Origin: an uncultured Ruminiclostridium sp.
Lineage (GTDB): Bacteria; Bacillota; Clostridia; Oscillospirales; Ruminococcaceae
DNA length: 20,432 bases
NCBI GenBank assembly: GCA_910585505.1
Contig: CAJUFF010000036.1
Location: forward strand, 1-20,432
Direction of reading: 5' to 3'
Both the position numbers and the translations under genes were made by a program. Shown here in pieces: positions 13,152 through 20,432 of the stretch (position 1 is the stretch's first letter; every line of letters starts with the position of its first letter). The notes under the pieces were generated by a model, which was not told the DNA's origin, did not search any database, and saw only the letters and a program-made list of their open reading frames with translations.

Positions 13152-13446
13152 GCTTAATTTCAATCTCCCTTCTGCCGACGATTTGTTTTCTACTCAGGAG
13201 GAAAGGGAAGAATCGAAAAATAAAAGAGTGATTAGTGATATTCCGATTTCCGATATAGACGGTTTTCCGAATCATCCGTTTTGCGTATAGGACGACGAGG
13301 ATATGGTACAGCTTGTGTAAAGCATAAAGGAGCATGGAGTGGAAACATCGGCGCTTGTACGTCGAAAGAAGGACGGAAGATATGAGCTTATAAGCGGACA
13401 CAGGAGGAAAAGAGCCTGCGAGATTTTGGGGCTTGAAACTTATACA
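13144..13446 (+). pseudogene. parB: Broken parB (Spo0J-like) gene
   Basis: The frame starts MGKLNFNLPSADDLFSTQEE with GGAGGTG upstream, overlapping the end of parA. It goes on with VISDIPISDIDGFPNHPF and, after two in-frame stops (TAG 13288-13290, TAA 13318-13320), SIKEHGVETSALVRRKKDG and YELISGHRRKRACEILGLET. That is the conserved N-terminal ParB nuclease-like domain ('HPF.V.DDEDM..L..SI.E.GV' and 'Y.LISGHRR..A'). After about 13446 the homology stops, where the DNA-binding helix-turn-helix should begin. The two point stops plus truncation show decay, and the stops fall at positions usually occupied by charged residues. Confidence 0.88.
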
Positions 13447-13513
13447 AAGCGCTATTTTTTCATATCCTTGCTTCTATTGCAAATGCTGAATTTGTCCTAT
13501 AGTGAAAAATAAC

Positions 13514-13550
13514 ACCTGTTTAAAATCAGATAATCTGTTTTTAAACAGGT
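13514..13550. terminator. Hairpin behind the parB remnant
   Basis: ACCTGTTTAAAA (13514-13525) and TTTTAAACAGGT (13539-13550) form a perfect 12-bp stem with a 13-base loop, AT-rich on both sides. It may mark the border between the second element and host DNA. Confidence 0.65.
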
Positions 13551-13794
13551 AAAATTTATTGCTTCCCCAATTAAATCTTAAATATTTCTGCTTGCCCTGC
13601 TGTATAATACTTCGTTAGAAATCCTTGAAATATGCGCATATTTCTGCGGCTTTCTTCCTTGTACTTTCGGCAGCAGTTCGACGCAAAATCTTCAGGATTT
13701 AATCTGGAGAGCAATAGTAAAGAGGAATTTAATGATGAAGCTTAAAAAGATTCAACTACTTATTTCAATCTGCGATAAGTGTCGGCCAAAACTA
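13551..13794. other. Non-coding block with an 18-bp palindrome, possibly a dispersed repeat
   Basis: There is no convincing gene here. The perfect palindrome GAAATATGCGCATATTTC lies at 13627-13644. On the reverse strand the surrounding 13575-13700 stays open without a start or ribosome site, which is often seen in dispersed repeats. A rightward ATG at 13732 has a GAGGA site but gives a peptide that runs antisense into the next gene and is not credible. Confidence 0.4.
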
Positions 13795-14502
13795 TCAGTA
13801 TTTGTTCTTCTTCGCGATAATGATGCCCAAAGCTGCGATAACCGCGATACCCGCAACAGCCGCAACACCTTCAGCTCCGGTTTCGGCATTGTTCTTGTCG
13901 TTTGACTCCGCGGCAGTAACGTTTCCTGCTAAGTTTGAGATAGTGGTAACTGCCGAAGTTTCGGCTGCAGCAGTGTCAGCGGCCGTACTGTCAACATTTT
14001 CGGAAACATCGGTGACAGCTTCGGGAACTGTGGTCTCGACAGCCACGGGAGCACCAACGGTAACGCTCTTAACCGTAATGTCGTAACCGCGAATTACCAT
14101 GCCGAAAATCTGAAGCGAAACAACATCATCCGCGTTAAGCGTATATGAAACACTTCCATCAACAGAAACTACGGCGAAACCATCATCTTGATTCTTGAAT
14201 TCATCGTCCGGCTGATTGTTAATTGCCTTAGTACTGCATGCCAATATAGGCCATCCGTCGCACCCGTTTGCTATCTGGACAAGGTGATATTCATCTTCAT
14301 TGTTGATTATGTACTCTACTGTGACTACATCCCCTTCTTTCACATCGGTAAATTTGCCCGCGTCAATAAATTCACCGCCCCAGCCTTTGCCGAGATTGAG
14401 ATCGCCGCTGATCAGATTATCTGCCGCGAAAGCGTTTGCTGACATAACGCTGAAGGTTAACGCAACAGCCACAGCACTTGCGAGTATTTTTTTGATTTTC
14501 AT
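13795..14502 (-). CDS. Secreted, probably wall-anchored protein with a carbohydrate-binding-like domain
   Basis: This 235-aa protein has a clear signal peptide (KIKK, hydrophobic core, cleavage near AFA-AD at residue 27). Residues about 30-150 form a beta-rich domain with many Gly, Asp and aromatic residues (GDLNLGKGWGGEFIDAGKF, DGWPILACS, FAVVSVDGSVSYTLNADDV) that looks like the carbohydrate-binding beta sandwiches of Ruminococcus; this is an inference. A Thr/Ala/Glu-rich linker (155-204) leads to NAETG (205-209), a hydrophobic segment and the tail KKNKY. This plan resembles a sortase signal of the NxxTG kind. AGGAGG precedes the ATG. It is the last gene of the leftward sugar locus, 170 bp behind the sugar-binding protein gene. 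Confidence 0.75.
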   Translation of the reverse strand: MKIKKILASAVAVALTFSVMSANAFAADNLISGDLNLGKGWGGEFIDAGKFTDVKEGDVVTVEYIINNEDEYHLVQIANGCDGWPILACSTKAINNQPDDEFKNQDDGFAVVSVDGSVSYTLNADDVVSLQIFGMVIRGYDITVKSVTVGAPVAVETTVPEAVTDVSENVDSTAADTAAAETSAVTTISNLAGNVTAAESNDKNNAETGAEGVAAVAGIAVIAALGIIIAKKNKY

Positions 14503-14674
14503 AAATCAAAATCCTCCTTAATTTTTTGCAAAAAATTTTATTCTATAAAACAGCCGACTGCTTGGAGCTGATTATCCATAGTCCGCGTTATATAGCCGTT
14601 ATACTGATTGTATATCATTCCAAATTTCATTTTGTCTATAGTATATTTTGCAGATAGTATTAATCAAAGACGTT

Positions 14675-16053
14675 TTATTCCATGAATCCTTCAAGGCAGG
14701 AGTTGATGGAACCCTCATTGGCGTCACGCAGTTGCGTCCAGCCATACCCCTGCTGATCTCCCGTTCCTTGTTCAAAAGCAACGTTAAGAAGCATATTATC
14801 AACAATAGTAGTGAGTTCGCTGCTGAATCCGGTGTAATTTTCAACTACAACATCATATTCATCAAGGTTTTCAAAGCGGACTAAAAAATCGTATGCTTCC
14901 TTAGAATAGGACTTTTCAGTCATTATGCTTTCATCTACGACCTTTCTTAATTCCGGCTCAACTTGGCATCTGCGCATTATGTTAATAAACTCCGCCGCTC
15001 CTTCGGGATTCGGAGCACCGCTGGGTACCATATAGCCGAAAGTGAATAGATTGTAGTAATATTTATCCGCTGATGGGTCACGGGGATAAGGAACAAATTC
15101 AAAATTCCTGTCCGGCAATCCCGTAAAAGTGGAAATGCGCCATTGTCCCGCGCCCAAGAAAGCAACTTTTCCGTTTACGAGCGGTGCAGGCTCGTTGCTC
15201 CACATTCCCTCACCGCGAACAGTAAGGCCTTGTTTTCTCAGATCCATAATAAAATTGGCGGCATTATCTATTACAGGATTATTGATATTATTGACAGCTT
15301 TGTCGCCTTCAACGCCGATAAGAGGAACACCCGTACTTGCCATTATATCATTGCTTACAATTCCCTGAACACCGCCGAGCAAATCGGGATTAGCCGTTAC
15401 AAATTCAACCATTACCCGTTTGAAGCTGTTCCAGTCCCATTCGCCTTTCTCGTAAAGCTCCAACGGATTGTCAATTCCCGACGCGGCAAATCTGTCCGCA
15501 TCGTATATTAAAACGTCCGGAAGGGCGTTTGCGGTAAACGGGCAGTAATAGTGTTTCCCCTTCCACGAATAGCTTTCTACTAGTTTCTTCATATTTTCCC
15601 ATTGAGGGCTTGAGAAATCAATATAATTTGAAAGATCCGTGTAGAGATTCTGCGACATAAGGTAAGGGAAAAATTCGCCTTCCCTGTCTACCAGATCGGG
15701 GGACATTCCGGTGCTTATCAGTGTCTGGAGCTTTGATATGCGTTCTCCCCAGCCTACCTGCTGATACTCGATCTTTCCCCCGTAAGTTTCCTCAAATAAT
15801 TTTACTCCCGGTTTAATATCTCCCGCCACACGCATATCGTAATGACTGAAATAAGTAAGATTGGGGTTTTCCAGCTTTTTTTCATCAGCCTTTTCCACAA
15901 AATCATCAATATTCACCGGATTTCTTATATCGTCGTCCAAAGTGTTAGATGTGGTTATTGCCGGATTTTGTTTCTCTTCGTTTTTACACCCGTTATTCCT
16001 AAGATAAGTGCCATACATAAGGTTATGCCGATAGCTTTTTTATAAGTATTCAT
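14675..16053 (-). CDS. Sugar ABC transporter substrate-binding lipoprotein, frameshifted in its signal peptide
   Basis: The body (from codon TGT at 15988) is a family-1 extracellular solute-binding protein of about 437 residues: IEYQQVGWGERISKLQTLIS, STGMSPDLVDREGEFFPYLM, WKGKHYYCPF and GEWDWNSFKRVM are typical of oligosaccharide binders. The natural start is ATG at 16053 with AAAGGA. It gives MNTYKKAIGITLCMALILGI, a good lipoprotein signal, but this is one base out of frame with the body at about 15988-15991. Restoring one T (GGTGT to GGTTGT) would give ITGC-KNEEKQ, a proper lipobox. As read, only an unlikely start at 16018 serves the body, without a signal. No permease genes are seen nearby. 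Either a real inactivating mutation or a sequencing error. Confidence 0.85.
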
Positions 16054-16195
16054 TATTTTTCCTTTCTTATTTTTAATTTTAAATAAATTTGTAGGTACCT
16101 ATCAAAGTTTTTCCAAGTAATACTAATCTTTGATTAAGGCATAGGCCAATAATATGTATAATCAGAAATTAGCATAATACCGGAAGCGCGTTTTT

Positions 16196-17338
16196 TTAAT
16201 CCGCGTTTTCCAATGGCCGGATTTTTTCGGGAATATACTCAGCCATAGCGCTTGTGGCTTCGCGTGTGTAATCATATCCGTACCACACATAGTCTTCGTC
16301 TGTGAACTGCATCCACACCATTATTCCGTTCCAGCCGTTTTCGTAAACCGATTTGTATTTTTCCGTCAATGACATGCCGATCTCGGCTTCGTCATCGTTA
16401 TGAGTTTCCCCTATAAGGCAGGGTTTTTCTTCCGCAATTCCGAATTCCTTCGGCGATTTGTCGCACGGGAATCCGAACCACGGTTTCTGCCAGTTATAAT
16501 AGTGGGTGCTGTAAAAATCAAGATATGAGTTTTCAAGCCCCGTAAGCTCCGCCAGATATTCATCGGAAACCTTATTGCCCTCGTATTTGTCGGAATTGTA
16601 TTTAATGATCCCCATACCGACGGTTACCAAGAAATCACTGTTTTCGTGAATGACCGAAGCGCATTTGCCGAAGAAATACGAAAGATGATCCCAGTCTATC
16701 TGTCCGCATTCCTCATTCTCAAAAACCCAGTCCGGTTCGTTCATTATGTCGATTGCAAAAATGTATTCGTTGTCCTTATAGCGTTCGCAGAATTCTTTTA
16801 CATAGGTTTCCGCATAAGCGTTGGTGTTTTCTTTGCTGACGATAAGTTTTCGCCAGCGCGTGCCGCTTCCAAAGCCGGTGGTATCCTTGAAATGATCAAA
16901 GGAAAGAAGCGTGGGCATAAGATAAAGCTTATTTTTTTCCGCCAGTTCAAAAAGCTTATCAAGATCATCCCAGTGATTTTCATTTATGCCTTGTATTTCA
17001 CCGTTTTCGGTAAGTGAAACGATCCCTTCTCCCTCGCAGTTTATCCATATTCTTGTACAGTTTATCCCATCGGAAACAAGACGGGCGAATTCTTCGTCCC
17101 AAAACCGAATATTGAGATCGCCGCTCCAAGTACCCTCAATCATGCTTCCGGTAAAGTCGTTCCAATTTTTCCAAGGCGTATTCACGCCGTTTATCCAAAG
17201 CTCGTTTCCGCCTGCCATGAACTTTGTACCTTCAATGTATACTCTTGCGTTTTCAGATGCTTGAGAGCAGCTGCAGAAAGAGTATGTAATAAACAATGTG
17301 GAAATAATGGCAGCAATTTTTCTTATTTTTTGTTTCAC
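16196..17338 (-). CDS. GH5-like secreted glycoside hydrolase (endo-beta-mannanase or related)
   Basis: This 380-aa protein has an N-terminal signal (MKQKIRKIAAIISTLFITYS, then FCSCSQ, a weak lipobox), so it is exported and possibly lipid-anchored. The (beta/alpha)8 body has the marks of clan GH-A: RIWIN (96-100), acid/base Glu201 in DIMNEPDW, His279-Tyr280 in STHYY, and nucleophile Glu311 in LIGETHND. The opening FMAGGNELWINGVNTPWKNW is usual for GH5 mannanases and related enzymes. I cannot fix the subfamily. The start is GTG at 17338 with AAGGAG. It begins 15 bp after the arabinofuranosidase gene, so both are on one transcript. A substrate with mannan, glucan or xylan backbone is possible. 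Confidence 0.85.
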   Translation of the reverse strand: MKQKIRKIAAIISTLFITYSFCSCSQASENARVYIEGTKFMAGGNELWINGVNTPWKNWNDFTGSMIEGTWSGDLNIRFWDEEFARLVSDGINCTRIWINCEGEGIVSLTENGEIQGINENHWDDLDKLFELAEKNKLYLMPTLLSFDHFKDTTGFGSGTRWRKLIVSKENTNAYAETYVKEFCERYKDNEYIFAIDIMNEPDWVFENEECGQIDWDHLSYFFGKCASVIHENSDFLVTVGMGIIKYNSDKYEGNKVSDEYLAELTGLENSYLDFYSTHYYNWQKPWFGFPCDKSPKEFGIAEEKPCLIGETHNDDEAEIGMSLTEKYKSVYENGWNGIMVWMQFTDEDYVWYGYDYTREATSAMAEYIPEKIRPLENAD

Positions 17339-17353
17339 TTTAAAATGCTCCTT

Positions 17354-18835
17354 TTACGAAAGAATTATCGATACAACAGAGCAAGGCGGAATGACAACAA
17401 AAACTCCTCTGTCGGAAGGATTCACATCAAAAGCTTCAGGCATAACCTTTTGCGGGTAATCAAAATTGTTGAGAGCGTGGCATTCGCCGGTTAAAATATG
17501 TGCTTCGGCAGATTTTGCCTCAAATCCGAACACGGAAATATCAATTTCAGCTTCATCACTGACAGAACAATTGGCAAGCGTAATTGTCATCTTATCGTCC
17601 TTTACCGATGCAGATGCAGATATCATAGGTATTTCAGTACCATCACCGATTATTTGATTGTCAACATAACAGTATAGCGCTTTAGCACCCTGATGGGATT
17701 TATACAAATCAAAAACATGATATGTAGGTGTAAGTACCATTTTTTCACCTTCGGTAAGTATAAGTGCCTGAAGCGCGTTTACTGCCTGTGCCAAATTTGC
17801 CATAACCACCCTGTCGGAATGATTGTTGAAAATATTCAGATTGCATGCTGCAACTATAGCGACGCGCATGGTATTCTGCTGATAAAGGAATCCGGGGTTC
17901 GTACCTTCCTCAACGTCATACCAACAGCCCCATTCGTCCACGATCAGCCCTACATTATGCTGAGGATCGTAGCGGTTCATAATTTCACCGTGACGGGTAA
18001 TAAGCTCCTCCATATAAAGAGTTTTAAAAATGGTTTCATAATATTCAGGAATGGAAAAATTTCGCGCACTGCCTTTTTTATTCCAATCTCCCGTTGGTAA
18101 CGTATAATGGTGCAGAGAAATTCCACGGGTATGCCATTGATTAACATTTTTCATCATCACTTCGGTCCAGTAATAGTCATTTGAGTTTGGACCGCAGGCA
18201 ATTTTAAATAATTCGTTTCCGCTGAAATTCTTGCAGAACGTTTGATAGCGTCGGTATTCGTCAGCATAATATTCGGGGCGCATACTTCCTCCGCAACCCC
18301 AATTTTCATTGCCTATGCCCAAATACTTCAGTTTCCAAGGCTTCTCACGACCATTTTTTCTGCGCAAATCCGCCATTGGCGATATTCCGTCAAAGGTGAT
18401 GTATTCGATCCATTCCGCAAGTTCCCGAACTGTGCCGCTGCCGAGATTTCCGGCCAAATACGGCTCGCAACCCACCTGCTCGCATAAATCAAAAAATTCA
18501 TGAGTGCCAAAGGAATTATCCTCGGTAACTCCGCCCCAATTGGTGTTTATCATCTTTTTTCTGCTGTTTTTTTCACCGATTCCGTCTTTCCAGTGATATT
18601 CATCTGCAAAACAACCGCCCGGCCAGCGCAAAACAGGAACCTTTATTTTTTTTAGCGCCTGTACAATATCGGTTCTTATACCGCGGATATTTGGAATAGA
18701 AGATTTTTCTCCAACGTAAATTCCATCGTAAATACATCTTCCCAGATGCTCGGAAAAGTGACCGTATATTTCGGGATTGATACTTGAAATTTTATCCAAA
18801 GCGTTGACATGTAAAATTATTTTTTTCAAAGCCAT
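17354..18835 (-). CDS. abfA: Alpha-L-arabinofuranosidase, GH51
   Basis: This protein is 493 aa from the chosen start MALKKIILHVNALDKIS and matches intracellular GH51 enzymes along its length: NPEIYGHFSEHLGRCIYDGI, VLRWPGGCFADEYHWKDGIG, acid/base Glu177 in GIGNENWGCGG and nucleophile Glu301 in GLIVDEWGCWYD, then a C-terminal beta domain ending VVIPPCSVVSIILS. There is no signal peptide. It removes arabinose side chains from arabino-oligosaccharides in the cytoplasm. GGGAAGG stands close before the ATG at 18835; the frame is open to 18865 as an alternative start. It is the first gene of the leftward sugar operon, divergent from the AraC regulator. Confidence 0.95.
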   Translation of the reverse strand: MALKKIILHVNALDKISSINPEIYGHFSEHLGRCIYDGIYVGEKSSIPNIRGIRTDIVQALKKIKVPVLRWPGGCFADEYHWKDGIGEKNSRKKMINTNWGGVTEDNSFGTHEFFDLCEQVGCEPYLAGNLGSGTVRELAEWIEYITFDGISPMADLRRKNGREKPWKLKYLGIGNENWGCGGSMRPEYYADEYRRYQTFCKNFSGNELFKIACGPNSNDYYWTEVMMKNVNQWHTRGISLHHYTLPTGDWNKKGSARNFSIPEYYETIFKTLYMEELITRHGEIMNRYDPQHNVGLIVDEWGCWYDVEEGTNPGFLYQQNTMRVAIVAACNLNIFNNHSDRVVMANLAQAVNALQALILTEGEKMVLTPTYHVFDLYKSHQGAKALYCYVDNQIIGDGTEIPMISASASVKDDKMTITLANCSVSDEAEIDISVFGFEAKSAEAHILTGECHALNNFDYPQKVMPEAFDVNPSDRGVFVVIPPCSVVSIILS

Positions 18836-18965
18836 TTCCTTCCCGCCGCTTGACATTATTGTCAAATCGACTTATGCATTTTAACAAAAGTATTTTCGAT
18901 TCACATAAACAATGCTTTTTTCAAATAAATTGTTAATTTAAAATTAATAAAATAATGAAGGGAAT

Positions 18966-19034
18966 TTACTTCTCAAATCTGAGCCATCCAAAATCAAAGT
19001 CGCTCCTTGGCAGAAATGTAGAGGCAGCGCTGAT
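18966..19034 (-). pseudogene. Possible C-terminal remnant of a glycoside hydrolase
   Basis: In the gap between the arabinofuranosidase and the AraC gene, the reverse strand reads ISAASTFLPRSDFDFGWLRF then EK and a TAA stop (18966-18968), with stops and no start upstream. An ending 'SDFDFGWLRFEK' resembles the C-terminal tail of GH43-type or similar beta-sandwich enzymes, from memory. I infer a decayed gene that once stood first in this leftward operon. The segment is short, so chance is possible. Confidence 0.35.
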
Positions 19035-19082
19035 TTATTCTATTCCCACCAACGTGAATCATTACTTATATTATAACAGCAC

Positions 19083-19111
19083 TTGACAATCAAGTAAAGA
19101 AATGATATTAT
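19083..19111 (+). promoter_or_regulatory. Promoter of the AraC-family gene
   Basis: TTGACA (19083-19088), 17-bp spacer, TATTAT (19106-19111), about 55 bp before the ATG at 19166. Confidence 0.75.
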
Positions 19112-19165
19112 CTTATTATAACAATATTGACCTTTATATTTAAGATTTCAGGAAGAAACGAGAAT

Positions 19166-20002
19166 ATGAAAAACAAAGTTGAAAAAATTTCTGTTTATCC
19201 CGTATTAGCGGATGCATTAATGTTGCCATATTATGTGAGCAGTATAGGAATAGACGATCAATTTTGCTTTGAACGTCCAAACGGATATTATCATACGCAA
19301 ATTTATATTTTTACCGAAGGAAAAGGAGAAATTTCGGCTAAAGGCAAAAGTTATTCTGTTATGCCTTATTATGCCTGTTATCTTCCTAAAAACACTCCTC
19401 ACAAATATTATCATTCAAGCAAAAAATTTAAATCATGGTGGATTAGTTTCGGCGGATATGATGTTGAAAGACTGTTTGAAATATTTAAAATAAACGACTT
19501 TTGCGTATTTAATATTCAGGAATCCAACAAACTTCTGCATATTATTGAGAAAATTTATAATTGTCTGATTAAAGATAAATTGTATGGAAATTATTACGCT
19601 TCCGCTATGCTGTATGAATTTTTTGTTGAATTTTATAAGTGCACAAAAAAGTTGCCTAATAAAAAAATATCTAATAAGAGTTTGGAGAAGGTTATTTCTT
19701 TTATTGAAAATGAATATTCCAATAAAATTACTTTAAATACTCTCTGCAAAGTTTCTCAATTGTCAGAAGGATATCTGTGTCGGCTTTTTAAACAATATTT
19801 TAATATGCGTCCCCTTGAATATCTTAATAAAAAAAGAATACAGCAATCCAAAATTTTGTTAAACACTTCACATTTGTCGATTGAAACAATTGCTGAAAAT
19901 GTGGGCTTTAATACACCTTCATATTATACTAAGCTTTTTCGTATTAACGAGGGAATGACACCTTCGGAATTCCGAACTTTAATTTCCAATAAAAAGCAAT
20001 GA
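19166..20002 (+). CDS. AraC-family transcription regulator of the sugar locus
   Basis: This is a 278-aa protein. The N-terminal half is a cupin-like sugar-sensing domain: GYYHTQIYIFTEGKGEISAK, then SVMPYYACYLPKNTPHKYY (residues about 42-85). The C-terminal 100 residues hold two helix-turn-helix units: ITLNTLCKVSQLSEGYLCRL, FKQYFNMRPLEYLNKKRIQQ, then LSIETIAENVGFNTPSYYTK and GMTPSEFRT, the AraC signature. The start ATG at 19166 is chosen; an AGGAAG site lies about 10 bases upstream, and the frame's earlier TTG at 19127 lacks one. It is divergent from the GH51 operon, so it probably activates it in response to arabinose or an oligosaccharide. Confidence 0.9.
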   Translation: MKNKVEKISVYPVLADALMLPYYVSSIGIDDQFCFERPNGYYHTQIYIFTEGKGEISAKGKSYSVMPYYACYLPKNTPHKYYHSSKKFKSWWISFGGYDVERLFEIFKINDFCVFNIQESNKLLHIIEKIYNCLIKDKLYGNYYASAMLYEFFVEFYKCTKKLPNKKISNKSLEKVISFIENEYSNKITLNTLCKVSQLSEGYLCRLFKQYFNMRPLEYLNKKRIQQSKILLNTSHLSIETIAENVGFNTPSYYTKLFRINEGMTPSEFRTLISNKKQ

Positions 20003-20069
20003 GCACAAAAAAATGCTCCAATAGAAATTGGCGCACATCTTTTCGGCTTATTTTGCCGCTGACTGCGTT

Positions 20070-20105
20070 AAAAATCCGCAGGCAACAACCCGCCTGCGGA
20101 TTTTT
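20070..20105 (+). terminator. Terminator behind the AraC gene
   Basis: AAAAATCCGCAGG (20070-20082) and CCTGCGGATTTTT (20093-20105) form a perfect stem with a 10-base loop and a T run. It should work in both directions. Confidence 0.9.
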
Positions 20106-20166
20106 GTCTTGTCATCAACAAAATTTGCTTGAAAATCCGCACACCATTCCTATTGGAACAGTTTCT

Positions 20167-20397
20167 AAGGCAATACCGCACAAAGATTGTCGTGCAGACG
20201 CGCAGTCAGCTTTTTCGTCAGATTGCCCAAAACGACGCAGGAATACCGGCGTATTTCAAAAAGTTTTGGGCAAAAATGACGGAAAAGATACAAGCGTATG
20301 CGCGGCAAAGCGTGCAGCGCGGTCTTTGCGCGGTGTTGCCCTAAGTGCCTTTAAAAACCTCTGTGCACTTATTATGATTTAAGGCAACACCGCATAA
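20167..20397. repeat. MITE-like dispersed repeat with imperfect terminal inverted repeats
   Basis: AAGGCAATACCGCACAAAG (20167-20185) and its inverted relative CTTTGCGCGGTGTTGCCC (20324-20341) bound about 180 bp of GC-richer DNA. A further end, AAGGCAACACCGCATAA, starts at 20381 and may open another copy. No transposase is coded. The open frames inside are typical of repeat DNA, not of genes. The sense of a small non-autonomous element is an inference from these ends. Confidence 0.5.
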
Positions 20398-20432
20398 CCC
20401 AACAAAAAAACAAAGGTTAGTATATAAGCTCA

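Larger units (their letters stand above)
18866..19165. other. Divergent intergenic region of the sugar locus
   Basis: This is the control region between the GH51 gene and the AraC gene. TTGACA-ATAA-TGTCAA, a perfect inverted repeat, lies at 18841-18856 just before the GH51 start. The region is AT-rich at 18900-18960 with no consensus leftward promoter, as expected for a promoter needing an AraC-type activator. It also holds the glycosidase-like remnant at 18966-19034. Confidence 0.45.

Noticed and set aside
13144..13446. Stop-codon reassignment as the reason for the stops in parB
   Set aside because: Both TAG and TAA interrupt the same gene and the homology ends early, while other genes use these codons as normal stops; decay is simpler.
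18954..19085. Rightward 43-codon frame starting ATGAAGGGA
   Set aside because: No ribosome site, and its end overlaps the AraC-gene promoter; the reverse-strand glycosidase-like tail reads better.
20129..20382. Open frames of 71 and 127 codons at the right end
   Set aside because: They lie in repeat-like DNA with inverted ends and have no ribosome sites.
1..20432. Complete tRNA or rRNA gene, or CRISPR array
   Set aside because: Only the two tRNA-Pro 3' halves were found; no regularly spaced repeats with unique spacers are present. The scattered 10-mer has irregular spacing and both orientations.

Overview
The window looks like the chromosome of a gut or rumen Clostridia of the Ruminococcus / Oscillospiraceae type. 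The evidence is AT-rich DNA, strong AGGAGG-type ribosome sites, a plant-polysaccharide locus (GH51 and GH5-like hydrolases, sugar-binding lipoprotein, AraC regulator), and mobile DNA built like that of Clostridia. The genus is an inference; no rRNA or housekeeping gene is present.

Layout. (1) Positions 1-554: flanking DNA with the start of a small leftward gene, preceded by two similar leftward hairpin/U-tract structures, then a hairpin next to a tRNA 3' end. (2) Positions 555-11165: an integrated element of about 10.6 kb, bounded by a perfect 47-bp direct repeat that is the 3' half of a tRNA-Pro(GGG) gene. Its left arm carries hicAB, two ribbon-helix-helix (RHH) regulators (one with a broken RHH remnant behind it) and two unknown small genes. 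The centre is a leftward operon: small basic protein, Xis-like protein, primase-polymerase/SF3 helicase, 88-aa unknown protein, sigma-70-type factor. An iteron plus AT-rich origin candidate lies just behind the helicase gene. The right arm is a rightward XRE repressor-integrase pair that overlaps, and it faces the operon across a compact divergent promoter. (3) Positions 11166-13512: remains of a second element (tyrosine recombinase, parA, broken parB). (4) Positions 13513-20432: host DNA with a surface protein, a sugar-binding lipoprotein gene frameshifted in its signal peptide, a GH5-like hydrolase, a GH51 arabinofuranosidase and a divergent AraC regulator, ending in repeat-like DNA.

How it works together. 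In the element, the repressor probably controls an excision/replication operon: Xis with the integrase excises the island, and primase-helicase replicates it from the iteron origin. This is the logic of P4-like satellites and phage-inducible islands, but no capsid, terminase, relaxase or secretion gene is visible, and a sigma factor sits at the end of the replication operon. How it moves between cells is unknown.

The strongest unexplained signal is a 10-mer, GAAGCGGCAA / TTGCCGCTTC. I count 15 exact copies on both strands, all inside the element and none in the other roughly 9.9 kb. The copies lie in four different coding readings and in terminator-like stems, as DNA uptake sequences do in other bacteria. 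All counts and boundaries were read by eye.
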